Notes under the pieces: model-generated | The model's input: only the letters and a program-made list of their open reading frames with translations | The model's database searches: none | Told to the model about the DNA's origin: nothing | NCBI GenBank assembly: GCA_026874595.1 | Contig: CM049312.1 | Span: 30,819,456-30,883,455 of the forward strand | Source of the DNA: Sipunculus nudus | Lineage: Eukaryota; Annelida; Sipuncula; Golfingiida; Sipunculidae | Length of the DNA: 64,000 nt | Reading direction: 5' to 3' | Position numbers and translations under genes: made by a program | Shown here: one piece after another, positions 11,701 to 24,736 of the stretch | How the letters are laid out: each line of letters starts with the position of its first letter | How positions within the stretch are numbered: position 1 is the stretch's first letter

Positions 11701-14700
11701 TAAAAACTTAAATACGCATAAGCTTCGCTTTCTTGTCGTCACCTATCATATAGTATACTTCCTGCGGTGAACAATTTCGTGTCGCATAAATAAATGTTGA
11801 GACGTTAACATGTTTAATAGTTAAGTCTCACATGGTCTGCGTCTAACAGTGGATCCTACAAGGTTGTTAGTGTACATTCTTGAACATATGACGGTAACAA
11901 ATTGATTAGATGTTTAAATGTCAAATGGAATGTTTTATAAAGAACAAATCCAGCAACGTTAATACAAGAACGACCACCACCACTACTTCCTCTACTACTA
12001 TTACTACTAATAATAATAATAATAACAATAACGATAATAATAATAATGATAAAGAACCATTTATTTGATTCTTGTATAAACTTTAGTAGTTTAAAAAAAT
12101 ATATTTGATCATTTCTATAGTGTAAAGTCAATGACCGGGCGTATCACGTAGAACAAATGCACCTTTTTAAAAATTAACAACTGATTAATATGAATAAGAG
12201 CAATGTTATCTCTGGCTTTCTTCAGATTGTCTTTCCGATAACAGAACGTTACACGATGGGATCACCTGATCCTCAAAATGAGATAAAACCGGATCCTGAC
12301 AATATCAATCACAAGCATGGTAACACGAACCAGAAGAAAAACCCCGGGCATTTCAATGTTATTGAAGAGTGGGAATTAATCATTTTGATATCCCAGCGGT
12401 AATCACTTATCCGAGGATCAGAATAAAATCAAGCAACTGACTTTATCGTTACGTCTGATTAACATGAATCTCACATCTGTTTGCGGTTATTTTATTTTTA
12501 TTCGTACGTTGGTCGCCGAATTTTATTACAACATATTATCATATCTTATAATATCTTATAATACTTATAAAGAGAAGTTGGTCCACTTTTGTCCTCACTT
12601 TTAAACCGCGTCGTGTATGACATTGTGTAATGCCTCATTTTAAAGGTATTGGTCTCACAGTGACCTCGCCGATATGAGAATAAATAATTTTTAATGTACA
12701 TATCATTTTTAATTTTTTTTGCGTGGTTTTAATATTGCTTTGAGGCTAATGCGGAAAACAGCCGAACTGCATTCGGGAAAGACCGGAATGCCTACGTGCT
12801 CGCTGGTGATCTACACAATACAAGCATCTGTGTGACACAAGCGCCGGATTAAGGACTATTGTGCATATGAATAAGCCATGTTGTTAGTGACGTATTTAAG
12901 CTTGTTTGACCTGACATTTGACCCAGTGACTAGTCCGCTTGCATGGTCAGTAAATGTGAAAAACATGTGACTTTCGATTAAGGAAAAGGAGGGGTTCAAT
13001 CCGAATAAATGACAAAACCTAATAAAAGGTCCCAAGGTCTTGAAAAGGGGAGGGGGAAGGGGGGGGGGGGGTGTTACTTTCAGGAAACAATTAAGTATGT
13101 TTGCCGATTCGTCTTAGTTTTGTGATAGCTTTTGTGTAAGCTTTCGAAGCGATAATTTCATGTTGCGATATTCAGCCAAAATGTTCGACTGCGGGGGCAT
13201 ACGGACCATCAAGCGAATAAGTGAGACATTGGTAGCCAAGGAATTCAGGCATAATTACAAATCAATATTTAATTTAATGATGGATCATGACTTATTAAAT
13301 TATACACGGAAATCTGCCTGAATAGTGAAACTGAATTTGAAACAGATAATTAAATCGGACGAGAGATTCGCTAGAAAAACCAACGATGAATATGACTCAT
13401 TTTAGAAGGGTACCCCCCCCCCCAGCTACGCCCCGCAGTAATTTTTTGCGAACGAGATTTCACATTGAAATTTTCTTTGCTAAACTGATAAGAAAAATTG
13501 ACCGATCGACATTCACATTCAGATACATGAAGAATTTACTTGCAATTGACGGATGATATTTTGTAATTATATTTAGTTTTAGGGTATGTATATATGGTAA
13601 TGATATTGTGTTTTATGTTATGTATATATGCTATCCTTTATCATGATCGTTAGATTATGGCAGGCGTAACCGGACACAGTGAGGCATCAGATTTCGCCAA
13701 ACCAAGAGCATTGCCCATTTGTACCAATTACTAGCAATGAACACATTAATGACGTCACATAAAAAAAACGCCATTATCATCTCCCCATAGTCATGAGCGA
13801 GAAGATGGAAAATAAATGTACAGCATTTTTTTCTCTCTAAGTCAATAACTGCGCTTCAGTGCAATGTCTCTCTGATTTGTAAGATCACCATTCAGTTTTG
13901 GTGAACGTCATAGTTGGTGCAAAATGGTAAAAACAAGAAACCGGAAGGGATTTCTCTATAAACGGGGGTTCAAGTTTTTTTATTATTTTATTATATGTTA
14001 CCTTTTTTATGAAAAAAACCATCGTTTACACACCTTTGATACTTATTAAGTCCTCTTCAGGTTATCTAGGTAATAGTTACAAACAAAGGCCTTCTAAAAT
14101 AATGTTTAGTATGTAATATAACTTAACCACGCTATATACAATCCAATGTATACCAGTTGGGATACAGCTACATAGGAGGAAGCGGGAAAACAAAACCAGT
14201 TGCAAAACATTTGGACAATTAAAATTCGGCAGACAATGTCACTATTCTTTTGTTTATAACCTCACGCGAAACATTTTGTTTCTCTGTTGTACCTAAATAT
14301 AATATCAGCTTGAATAAATGCGGGTTTTATTAAGCATCTGTCATATTTTTAGTTTCTGAGTGGGAATGCCACGCGAGAGTCATTTGGTCTTTGATACTGA
14401 AAAAAAGTGTATAATTCCATAACCACCAAATGATCAACTGAATACGTTTAAGGAGTCCAAAAGAACCAAAACAAAAGGATGAAAGGAGTACGTGGACTGT
14501 GATGAAGAGGAAATGTTCATGTCATATTAATATTATTAGTAGATGGCATGAAACCCACCCGGACGGAGTTATACCAAACCTAGGCATAACGGACATAACC
14601 CCTCAAAGACAAGTATGATATAACCGGGAGCTCGCTATGAAATATGTTAGTCGAGGCTTTGCTTTACAGCTCCCCTCTGAACGCCCTAAGTATATTTCTT

Positions 14701-15090
14701 ACCATTGACAGACGTTATGAAACCATATTTTCACTGTGGATATTATGGATCTATTTATTACCGATTCCCTTGTCTGATCCATAAAATACGGGACGTTCAG
14801 ATGTGTATAAACACAAAAAGTAGGCAATCCTTGTTGTTTTTCAATAACTACTAGTTTAACCAGACGTACAAGCCGGGCACCTGCTACTATCAACTTTTTT
14901 TTCACTGACTATCATATCGCCGTGATCTCAGAGAAAGCGGACACAATGACTGGAGTGTGCAGTCCTGTGTTAAGTTGTAGTTGCCATTAAAGCAACCTTT
15001 ATTAATTTAGTTTGCTTTAACAGCACATACAAAACTTTAAATTAAATAAATCCCGCCTACACCTGTCAAAGATATAATAACGGCTACGGA
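8780..15090. other. No gene recognised; scattered simple repeats
   Basis: Over 6 kb without a supportable gene. Simple tracts are an interrupted trinucleotide run of CTA/TAA type at about 11980-12052 and a G13 run at 13059-13071. Open frames are all at most 107 codons and have no family resemblance that I can defend. A cluster of TAAT/ATTA words occurs near 11115-11150. Confidence 0.55.
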
Positions 15091-15302
15091 TAAACCCCTA
15101 AGTCTTTGTATAAGCTCTCAAATGTAAACTGTCAACGTATTTTCCAGTTTTTACATCATATTGTTTAAACGGTAGTTTCGGCAGGCTTAAAATAATCTTA
15201 TTCACCGATCGAAAAAAATAGGCAAGTACATTGACGAGAAAGTTAGACTCTTCGGTGTCCGCTGGTATTTTTTCTCTGCCGACTGTAAACACAGCCCCTA
15301 TT

Positions 15303-15330
15303 TATAGCTTTATAGAAGCCCAGAAACTTC
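15303..15330 (-). promoter_or_regulatory. Possible TATA-type promoter on minus strand
   Basis: Read on the minus strand this is GGCTTCTATAAAGCTATAAATAGGGGC: a good TATAAATA box followed by G-rich sequence, inside a dispersed repeat. It may be the promoter of a retroelement. No transcript start or downstream gene can be shown, so confidence is low. Confidence 0.25.
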
Positions 15331-15355
15331 CATATTCACGAACATTTAAAAAAAA

Positions 15356-15610
15356 CACAACAATACTAGCGCCCACAGCGCCTGAACAGACCCGAACCAT
15401 CTAGAACAGAAAGAACGCTGTGTCTCCCCACAACAATACACGAGCGCCCACAGCGCCTGAACAAACACGAAAACTCTAGACTACAGTGAGCGCTGTGTTT
15501 ACTCTCCGCGAGAATTCAGCAAGTGCGGCTCCCACAGCAGCGCACAGGGTATGCGCCTAACACGAATCAGAATGCCTAGCATCTCGCGCATAACAAACAG
15601 ATACAGATAA
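15356..15610. repeat. 73-bp direct duplication in a GC-richer dispersed repeat
   Basis: Two tandem units, 15356-15428 and 15429-15503, share CACAACAATAC, GCGCCCACAGCGCCTGAACA and an AACGCTGTGT/GAGCGCTGTGT box. A third partial unit is hinted at by CCCACAGCAGCGCACAG. Related words (GAACGCTGTGTCTC, and AATCAGAATG near the end) recur at 32050-32220, so this is a member of a dispersed family. It is GC-richer than its surroundings. No protein recognised. Confidence 0.65.
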
Positions 15611-15619
15611 CAACATATT

Positions 15620-16590
15620 TACATTCACCGAGCGATCAATAGTTGCCCCCCCCCCGGACGCCCGCAGCTGGACGATAATGGAGCATCAGCCAGGAAGTAC
15701 TAAACTTCTGAAATTAGTTAAAGGTCAGAAATACATATATTGTGCAAATCTGTAACCTATGGCTAATATTGTGCCCAAAGGTCAGTTTTGGGCTTGAATT
15801 CTAGTGCAAAGACTTCCAGAAAAGAACGATAATAGCAAATTGTGATTGACGGCTTTACACTCTGGGAAACTTACCATCCACAAAAAAAAAAAAAAAATCC
15901 AAAGATTATCAAAAAATTAAAATATATGAACACATTATGAAGGCTCAGCTAGTCGTGATAGCATAAAGCAAAGTCTTTTTGTAGACCGATGACATGCATT
16001 GTCTCTTATTTCATTATTAAGATAATAAGCTTAAATATGACTGTAGACAGCGCATGACCTTAAAAATATATAAAGCAAACTATTTGATTTTTATGAATTC
16101 AAGCTAAATTTGCCTGAATATTCTGTGTCCTAATACCTGAACCAAAGTCCAGGTGAAGAAAGTACAACTCTGGTAAACTAAAAAAGGGTAGAATCGAGTA
16201 CAAAAGTGATGATCAGCCATTGGTCTGATTTGAGTCGACCCTTTATGTCATGGTTTCCCGTTTATTTTTAATTTACCGGTAGTCTTTTTGATGATCCTAC
16301 TGTCATTTCTGTGATATTTCTCGGTATATTTGGATGATCCTGTGGGTGGTTTGGTGTCTAGACCTCATATACCGTCATACTTGATGGGAAGTCTAGACCG
16401 ATCCTGTCTTAATCCGTGGAGACCACTGATTTCCGGGTCACTTTAATGTCTGCTTGTACCTGTGTCGTCTCCGTGAATCTTGATTTTGGTCATGATGCGT
16501 CACAGCAATTAGTCTGCAAGTTGATAAAGCCTTAGAATCTTCAAGGTCATTCTGCAGAAGTATATAATTATTATGACACCACTCACAGTC
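15620..16590. other. No gene recognised
   Basis: AT-rich sequence with an A15 tract near 15882-15897. No coding region or element named. Confidence 0.55.
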
Positions 16591-16592
16591 CG

Positions 16593-16850
16593 ACTTCTGA
16601 GGCTAATAGGTAGAACACAGGACACAAAGCCGGGAGATCGTGAGTTCGAATCTAAGCCGAAGCGGTGAGATTTTTGACGGTCGGTCTCAATTCAGGGTGA
16701 GCGCTCTGCATGGTAAATGGGAAGGCCGTGTTTCACTCGCATACGAGTGCGCCTTTCGGGGGATCCTCGGTGGTATTACCTAACAATGGGGACAATTACA
16801 TACGCAGGGCCCGCAGGTGCAGTATTCACCGGGCCAGGCAAACACCAGAA
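16593..16850 (+). mobile_element. tRNA-derived SINE, family A, copy 1
   Basis: Starts CTTCTGAGGCTAATAGGTAG, a degenerate A box, then GAGTTCGAATC (16642-16652), which matches the RNA polymerase III B box, about 45 bases downstream. After the tRNA-like head comes a body with GACGGTCGGTCTCAATTCAG, GCGCTCTGCATG, TGCGCCTTTCGGGGG and CCCGCAGGTGCAGT. The same order occurs inverted at 23862-24090 and 48490-48748. SINEs of this kind are transcribed from the internal promoter and mobilised by a partner LINE. The 66-codon frame inside it is incidental. Confidence 0.8.
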
Positions 16851-16859
16851 AATAAAATG

Positions 16860-18520
16860 GGAGGAAGAATTTGATACTGCCCTGTCATATATACTTCTAA
16901 ACCAGAATGGAATCTAGCATAGCTGGTACATATAAAAGAGAAATGTTGTCTGAGTTTGGTTGATGATTTAAATAACAATACAATGCTGGTAAAAAGCATG
17001 CGATCTTCGAGGTCCCTACATAATTATTTTTGAGATAATGAAACAGCGTAAAACCGACACTGTGTATTCGTAAAGTGACGATACCTGTTAAAAGAACGTC
17101 TATTTATCAATACACCCATGTAGAGCTCCGCTTCCTGTGGAATCCAATCTCTGATGCTTCTTAACAAGCGGCTCGTTCTTGCGGATTATAGATAGCTTAA
17201 TGGGGATTCCTTTGCGTCTGTGCTTTATTGTCGGGGACATTATTCCTGCTCTCTGAAGCAGAAATACGGAGCCTGTCGGAGTGTATTGACCCCCAAGAGG
17301 ATTATAGATAACTATGTCTTTTTTCTCCTGTTCCACCAGGGAGGGTATATTTGAACAAGAATATGCAGCAATCGATAGAATAATATTCTTTAACCAGGTT
17401 CTTTGAAGAAGGGCCTTTTAATGTCGGTGATTGTCGAATTCTGAGCGATATACAATTACAATTATCATATAAGTTTCTACGTCCTTTCCTCTATCTGCTG
17501 GCTTAAATATTTCCTTTTTTTATCAACATGTTATGAGGAAAATAACTATTGTAAATGCATCGTTAAGAACTTTACTTGGATGCTCCCGTAACCTCATGAC
17601 TTGACGGTGAAAATATATGTCATTCTATAAAAATGTTTAACTAAAAAATTCAGCAGTTTCATGTATTTTTCTTTATTTGTCACTTTAAGGGTGAGGGGTT
17701 CCTTTTGATCTTTACGCGCTTCTGTGCTTCTTAAGAATGCCTACATTTGTCTTTCACGCCGAGATTCACATGCCATCGAACACCAACGTTTTTCATAAAA
17801 TTTATATTCCATTTCTTAGAAGCTGTCCTTTCAAGAAACTATTTGTAAAATCAATAATCTTATTTTTGTAATTAGTGTTCAGGAGCAGAAACGTCAGTAT
17901 GGTGTGCGCTTCCGGTTCTCTTCCATTAGTGTCGTGCCGTGAACAGCAGGGAGTTCTGAGCAAGGATTACATAAGATCTTAGGATGAACATACCGCCATT
18001 AGCCATTTGGTATGATTATGTTATCCTTCACCCATGAGAAAACAAAAGACAAAGGACAACCAAAAGCTAATTAACCTTTACAAAACCCATATAAAAATGC
18101 CGAAAAAAAAACAAGAATTATTCTATTTCATATACCAAACTCCTTGACATTCAGACATTTAGTCATCTCATTTGCAAAAAAAAATCGCACAGGAAATTAA
18201 AATTTCAAGCGAAAAGCGTATTTAAGAACAATTTGCAAGTATGAAATTGTGTTATGAGGCATATATATCCTTATAACACTAAAGTTTCAATTTTATGATG
18301 GCTGCTTTAAGACTGCTGAAAAATGTATTTAGTATATTAATATATATCTCATTATCACGCTTGAGTACGCTTTTATATCTGTTAATTTTAAAAGTGCTAA
18401 TAACAGAACAAAAAACACAAAATTAACTAAAATGAAGAAAATAGTACCAAAAATATGCAAGTGACCTGTTTTAGCAATTACTAATAAAGTAAAAATACAT
18501 TAAACTTTGCCAAAAAACCT
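16860..18520. other. No gene recognised
   Basis: AT-rich sequence. A 78-codon minus-strand open frame (17100-17336) has no recognisable domain and no conserved start context. Confidence 0.55.
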
Positions 18521-18523
18521 ATC

Positions 18524-19300
18524 AGGATTTTGTCCGTCGTCCGTCCGGCCGATGTCCGTTAACAAGGCACAAATTGTAACCGCTGGACCTGGAATCTTCT
18601 TACTTACATCCAGAGAGGTCCATGAAAAATCTCCTTGGAAACCTGGAAGTAGGTCTCTGTTACCCATATCTTTCGAGCTATGGGGCCCCAAAGTACCCCC
18701 CCCCCCAGAATAGTGAAAAATTTCATACACAAACTTCAATATCTCATTAACTACATGGCGGTGGCGCCATCTGTATTTTTTTATTTTTTTACGATTTTTT
18801 TCTCTATTTTTGCGACCTTTAAAAATGTGGACATATGTTAACAGGGCACAAACCTTAAAGACTGGACCTTGAATCTTCATTCTTAAAATTCTGAGAGACC
18901 TATGAAAAGTCTCCATGGAAACCAGAAATTCGGTCTCTGTTACCCATATCATTCGAGCTATGGGGCCCCTACAGCTCAGAATAATGGAAAATTTGATACA
19001 AAAGCTGAAGTATCTGAACAACTAATCCAGAGACCACCATGCTTCTTTGCATGGATATTGACCATTAAGTGTTTTTATTAGTTTCTGCAGACTGGTGGAG
19101 CCACCTGTATTTTTTTAAAAGTTTACGCATTTTTTCTCTATTTTTAAGATATATTAATACAGACACAATCTCAGCCTGTTGGTTAATCTATTTGATGCTT
19201 CAGTTCAATGGTTATATACTACCATTCAGATGATAAAATTTCCTTTTGCAAATCTCTTCCCAGTCAGCTGAGCGTCATGACCCATGGGTCACTTGTTAAG
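18524..19300 (+). mobile_element. Repeat family R, copy A (two ~292-bp sub-repeats plus palindromic end)
   Basis: Begins with a GTCCGTCGTCCGTCC tract. Two sub-repeats follow (from about 18544 and 18836), each with TTAACA(A/G)GGCACAAA, CTGGACCT(G/T)GAATCTTC, a block reading GGTCTCTGTTACCCATATC, and CGAGCTATGGGGCCCC. It ends with a GAGCGTCA box and the 14-bp palindrome TGACCCATGGGTCA (19278-19291). The 173-codon minus-strand frame (18500-19021) simply spans both sub-repeats: it contains the same peptide pattern twice and is not a credible gene. Non-autonomous, transposon class uncertain. Confidence 0.75.
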
Positions 19301-21660
19301 AAAAACTGTTAATAGACGGCTGACGGAAGCTGCAGAATGGCCATCACTACCGTGAAATAAAGAATTCTATTTAAAACAATTTAATACTTGTATTTAAAAC
19401 TTGCTACTCGCGCTTATTTGCATTAAGAAATACATAAATATTACTTTCCTTTTGAAAAATGGCACGTAATAGAGTGTCAACGGTTTTATATAGATCCTCT
19501 GCGAAACATATCTTTTTCCTGTAGGGAAATGGGAACTAGACGCTGTCGAAACAAAGGCAGTATGATCTGGGTCTGTCTTCAACATCGTCATATTTCACAG
19601 CGAGATGGCAATTCTCACTTCAAAGCCAGACCTTTAATACATTTGAGTAGAGATGATACAGTGAATCTGCCTCGCTTACGGAGATTCAATGAATTAAAAC
19701 CGATGTGGGAACATCCTAGCTCTCCCCGACCTGGTGTCCATAAGATCATTAGAAACAAAGGACGCAAGAAATTGATAACGTGAATCCTTTGTTTAGCGTC
19801 TGTATTAAAGTAACCGAAAGTAGGTCACCTATATGTATATTTTTCCAATCTGCTGTCTTTACATTTTGTAAACCTGTATTTAGAGTGTGGTGTGACATAA
19901 TACCTGGCCATAAAAGGCCTTTGTGCGGTTTCCTCATTTCATGCAATAGTTCTTTTTAAAGCAAGTTTTTCTCCTTTTTTCTGACATTTTCCTACGGGTT
20001 ATGTTGACAATGGTGAAACTAGTCCCTGATATGTGTACCTTTGTATGTCAGTCGTAGCTTCGAGCAACGGGTTGTCTCGTCGGTTTAAGTATATGAAGTA
20101 CACTTCCACAATGGTTATTGGGGGCAAATCACATAAGAGATATATGAGATAAACTATGTTAATAATAGCCGAGAAAGCATTTATGTCCAAGATTTGTTTG
20201 ATTTGATAGAGGTCTTTTCATGACTATACATATTATCCAGAAACTAATGATCCATATTTCATCTCATACGTAATCTCCCTCATGCAGGGGGTGTTACAGG
20301 AAAGCAACAATAAACACAAATTGATCTAAGGAATGCAAAACTATGAAGATAAAAGTAACGAGTGGTTATTTTACAAGATAACGTAGCATTTCCCAAAAGT
20401 TTATGAACATGTGCCAGCATGAATGTATATGTGTTTCCATATCTGAACTGGTGTTATGGAAGAACGAAAAATTCAAACCATTTTCAATTTGAACCTATCA
20501 TATATTAACTGAGCGAGACAAAAACTATATTAACATACCTGAGAAGCTTGGTACTAACTCACTCAATACGAATAAGAGCGGCAGTTCTGTCTATTTTTAA
20601 AAATTGTTTCGTATGGCCAAACGGGAGGTACGCAGGGTGTTAGGGCTGACATCTTTATAGTATCAAGGTTCTAACTGCTACACTCCTTTACCAATGTCAG
20701 AAGAGCATCGATAATCTTACAATCGAGAAATAGATGCCAGAGCGGCTCGATGGTGAAAAGGCTCTGATTGCGTAGCTGCTAGAGCCTTGCTGCATGGCCG
20801 GAAAATGTGTCTAACCTTCATAATTCCTGGGTTCTGCCCTTATTCCACAAATGCCGGAAGCTCAATATTCTTTATTACAAAATAATTAATAACTTCAGGG
20901 TATGTTAATTCGTTAAATTATTAGCATCGGCAGCAATTTAAATTTGAGCCGACGAATTCGTTAACGATAAATTCAGAGTCCCTATCTGTGCGGGCACAAT
21001 TTTGCTCATCAATAAATCTTTATGTAACAGCGACTATAACGAAACGTCATTTTAATGCACTTAACTGTTACACCAGAGTCGAAATAAACAACGCCATTTC
21101 TAAAGACATTTGTCAAACACGTTTAATCTCACAACTGTTGATTAATTAAGAAAGTGTGCCGAAAAGGAAACGGGTCCCCGTGTTTAATTGTCTAGAAACG
21201 AAGCAGGTAAGGCTTTTTCTCAGTTTCCCACGTAGTATTTTTACCAGCTAATTAAAATTTATTTTGTAATTAATCATCTTGAATTACATGGAGGTGATTT
21301 ATTATCCAAGGAACAAGTGAGTAGTGAAGTAAATGATAAATGGTGGCATTGAAAAATTTTGGGAAGTATCTACGGACGTTACAGAGAAATTAATCACATA
21401 AAGTTAGTCAACTTTCTTAGAGAAGTGTTGGTTTACAGTTTAAAAAAAGACATTGTATAAAGATTATTCCCAGTGTAGCGGCATTTATTATCTTTTATCA
21501 CAATCTGATTATCTTTACATATATCAGTAAGTCTTATTAATTTAGTGTATTTTATTGTGCAAACCATTTAGGAATAAGTTACTAGTATATAAAAGCTGAT
21601 ACCAATCTCTTAACTAATTGCAATAAGCTTAAAATACCCACTGGTCAGCCAGGCATTAGT
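19301..21660. other. No gene recognised
   Basis: AT-rich sequence without a defensible gene. An 84-codon plus-strand frame (19529-19783) has no known domain. Several TAATTA/ATTAAT words cluster at 21140-21290. Confidence 0.55.
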
Positions 21661-21668
21661 ATGTATTT

Positions 21669-22700
21669 AGGTCATCTGACTGTAAGGTCTTCTGAGCTAT
21701 AGCGATCACTCTTTGTCCGTCTGTCCGTCCGTCTGTTAACCAGACACAGATCGTAATCACTGGACCTGGAATCTTTAACTTGACATGCTAGGAGGTTCAT
21801 AAAAAATCTTCTTGGAATCCTGTAATTAGGTCTCTGTTACCCATATCCTCCGAGCTATGGAGCTCAGAAGTACCCCCCCCCCCCCCCCCCAATAATTTAA
21901 AAAAAATGATACAAACGCTCCATTATCTGAACAACTAGTGCATTGATCATCATGATTCTTTGCATGCATATTCATCATGAAGTGTTTCATCAAGTCTTAC
22001 AGACTTTTTGCTCCACCTGGACTTTTTCGCATTGATCACCATGATTCTTTGCATGCATATTGAACAAGGAGTGTTTCGTCAGTTCCCGCAGACTGGTGGT
22101 GCCACCTTTTTTTCAAACTTTAACACATTTTTTCTCTATTTTTTGGGGGGAAAAATTCGGTTGTCCGTTAACAGGGCACAAATCGTAAACTTTGGTCCTT
22201 GAATCTTCTTATTTGACATCCAGGGAGGTCCGTGAAAATATTCTTAGAAACCTGGAATTAGGTCTCTGTTACCCATTTCTGTGGGCTATGGGGCTTATAA
22301 GCACCCCCCCCCCCCCCCCCAGAATAATTGAAAATATGATTCCCAAAAAGGGCACAAATCATAACCCAGAATCTTTTAACTTGACATCCTGAGAGGTCCT
22401 CAAAAGTTTTCCCCGGAAATCTGACATTGGGTCACTGTGAACTATATTCTCAGAGTTTCTGGGTATGTTTTAGCACCCAAGAAATAATTCAAAATACACA
22501 CAAATTGCCAGATTCCTCAGGAAAGGTTGGTTGGATAGTCATCAGATTTGGAGTGCGTATTGGTCTTAATTAACTTGAGCTAATATTTATGAACGTTGAT
22601 GCCACCTACATCATTTTAATTAGTTGCCTGTGCAATGACATATTGTCTACATGTCAGTCGGCATAGCGTCATGACCCATGGGTAACTTGTTTTAACAAGC
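21669..22700 (+). mobile_element. Repeat family R, copy B
   Basis: Starts AGGTCATCTGAC, then GCGATCACTCTTTGTCCG and a GTCCGTC tract. Sub-repeats begin near 21737, 22160 and 22352, each with GGCACAAATC(G/A)TAA, GACATCC(A/T)G(G/A)GAGGTCC and GGTCTCTGTTACCC; two of them carry poly-C tracts (around 21873-21891 and 22304-22320). A CATGATTCTTTGCATGCATA segment occurs twice (about 21950 and 22038). It ends with GCGTCA and TGACCCATGGGTAA (22672-22685), the palindrome with one base changed. The inverted form of its start is found at the far end of copy D (63870-63900), which defines the family's left end. Confidence 0.75.
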
Positions 22701-23860
22701 AGTGTTGTAAGCTGAAATTCCTAAGTGAGAGGATATTTACAAATGTCTCTTGATTTAAATACATCAACTCTCAATATATCATCTGTAGGGATATATAGAT
22801 AATGTTAGAATGACTGACGTGGTTACAAATCTATTGCTTGGGGAGATATGCGCTCTTTGAGCGCCTTCTAATTGTTTATGCAACCGCCGTGATGTAACAA
22901 AGGCTCCAGAAGCTGAACAACCAAGCCACCATTATGCACATGCAATAGGTTAATTATAATTCAATTTCATATTTTGTATGTATCGTGGCTATAAACAGTA
23001 GTGCCTATACCAGGTAACAGCACCGTGCAAGCAGAAATCTGTGTCATGCAATAACATTTACAATATAGGCTGTCACAGCAAGTTAAAAGGTAAGATAATA
23101 TGACAGAATTGTGACTTGTAATGAAATGGAATTTTGAATTGTGAACTTGAGTTTTATTTAAAATAACGTTGGTGTTGAATTGTATTCTCCCTTGCTAGTT
23201 TTCTTTTCCCACCTGACGTGCATTGGATTAAAACCACCGATTAATGTAAGTTATCTGGCAATGTTTTTTTTCGCAACTAGTCTGGACTATTACATATAAT
23301 TACAATGGTAATAGTAAATCTGAGATGACGATATGATAACAGGTATCAGATAAAAAATGACAATAGATCGACCTCCTCTGGATAGTACTACACAGAGTCC
23401 TTGTGTACCTCATCATCCTTTCTGCCTGATTCTGAGATACATTAACTGCGTCCATCTCTCTATATCTCCTGTTGAAATACCTTGTCTGAAACGAATGTAC
23501 CACTGACCTTTTGTCACGCAAATAACTTCTCTTTGGCTTTGCCGCAGAACCGTTTGTTTGTGGGTTTTGAACATTTCAGAGCGATGCGAAGTGTGTCCAA
23601 AGGGGAGTCAGTTTTCCATATAGTTCCATAAATCAAGGGAAGTTTGATAATTTTTGCAAAGGGGCTATTGGGGCGCTATCTATCAGGAACTATGTGGATT
23701 TTGCAAGAACGTGTGATACGTTTTCTATTTTAACAACTCTTTTTTTTTATTGGAGGTTACCGCCTCCATTTTTAATGCCATGCTTAACTAAGTATATGTA
23801 TATCTGCACAGTTCCATTCTAGTTTCTGACTACGTGACAGGAGCTTATATCCGATTTTTC
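22700..23860. other. No gene recognised
   Basis: No gene or named element. Short open frames only, without domains. Confidence 0.55.
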
Positions 23861-23861
23861 C

Positions 23862-24090
23862 TGGCGTCAACCAGATTCGGTATACCACTGAATCATAAAC
23901 ACCGAGGAACCCACGAAAGGCGCAGTCGTTTGTTAGGGAAACACGACTGATGGGCACAGTCTCCCGATTAAGCCTGCAGAGCGCTTACCCTGGGTTGGGG
24001 CCGACCGTGAAAAATTTCAACGCCTCGGCTGAGACTCAGACTCACGATCTCCCAGTTTGAGTCCTGCGCTCTACCCCTGAGTCACAGAAG
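23862..24090 (-). mobile_element. tRNA-derived SINE, family A, copy 2
   Basis: On the minus strand it begins CTTCTGTGACTCAGGGGTAG (A-box region), followed by GAGCGCAGGACTC, a degenerate B-box region GAGTCTGAGTCTCAG, then CACGGTCGGCCCCAACCCAG, GCGCTCTGCAGG and TGCGCCTTTCGTGGG. Same block order as the copy at 16.6 kb with many point differences, so an old insertion. Confidence 0.8.
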
Positions 24091-24339
24091 ACGGTTGCTA
24101 AAACAAACTTCATTGAACAGGACAAAGTCATGTCAGACTTTGTTCATAAAGTTTGGATTCCCAATTGGTCATCACGATTGTAATTCATTCAGTATTTCCA
24201 CTTGCCTAGTGCACTGGCATTTTTATACTTTTTTTTAGTTCTAATTTAAGTTTTACTCGGGTGAATAAAATGCACGAGACAAGATGAGTGTGTCTTTGTT
24301 TACATGTTTGACATATGTTGTAACGAGCTCTTACACAAT

Positions 24340-24670
24340 CATGTATGCTGTAAGAGTATATAAAGTGTGAACATAAAACATGTTGATTACACCCAAGGGA
24401 GGTAATATATTTACCTTTCTATTTCTTTCTGTGTATTTGACTTTCTTAAAACCCTAGCCCCGAATGTTAAAATTGTGGCTATTGTAATCGTTCTGCATGT
24501 ATATATGTGTATTAATGTTTGTGTGTCGATTTGTCCACTTGTGTATTATTTGAACATTTTACACAAGACATACCTCTGCAAATTTTCTAGGACGCAAACT
24601 ATTATATTGAGGTTCACTCATTATATCATTACCCTCCAGATGGCAGCAGGGAAATTGTCTGACATTTTAT

Positions 24671-24676
<6 letters not shown>
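24340..24676. other. No gene recognised; isolated TATATAAAG word
   Basis: A TATA-like word lies near 24355-24364, without a downstream gene. Nothing else supportable. Confidence 0.4.

Positions 24677-24729
<53 letters not shown>
24677..24729. repeat. (AT)n microsatellite
   Basis: About 26 AT units after a short CA stretch. Confidence 0.98.

Positions 24730-24736
<7 letters not shown>

Noticed and set aside
18500-19021. 173-codon minus-strand open frame, longest in the window
   Set aside because: It spans two sub-repeats of family R copy A, so the peptide repeats itself. No homology is recognised, and the sub-repeats in other copies do not keep this frame.
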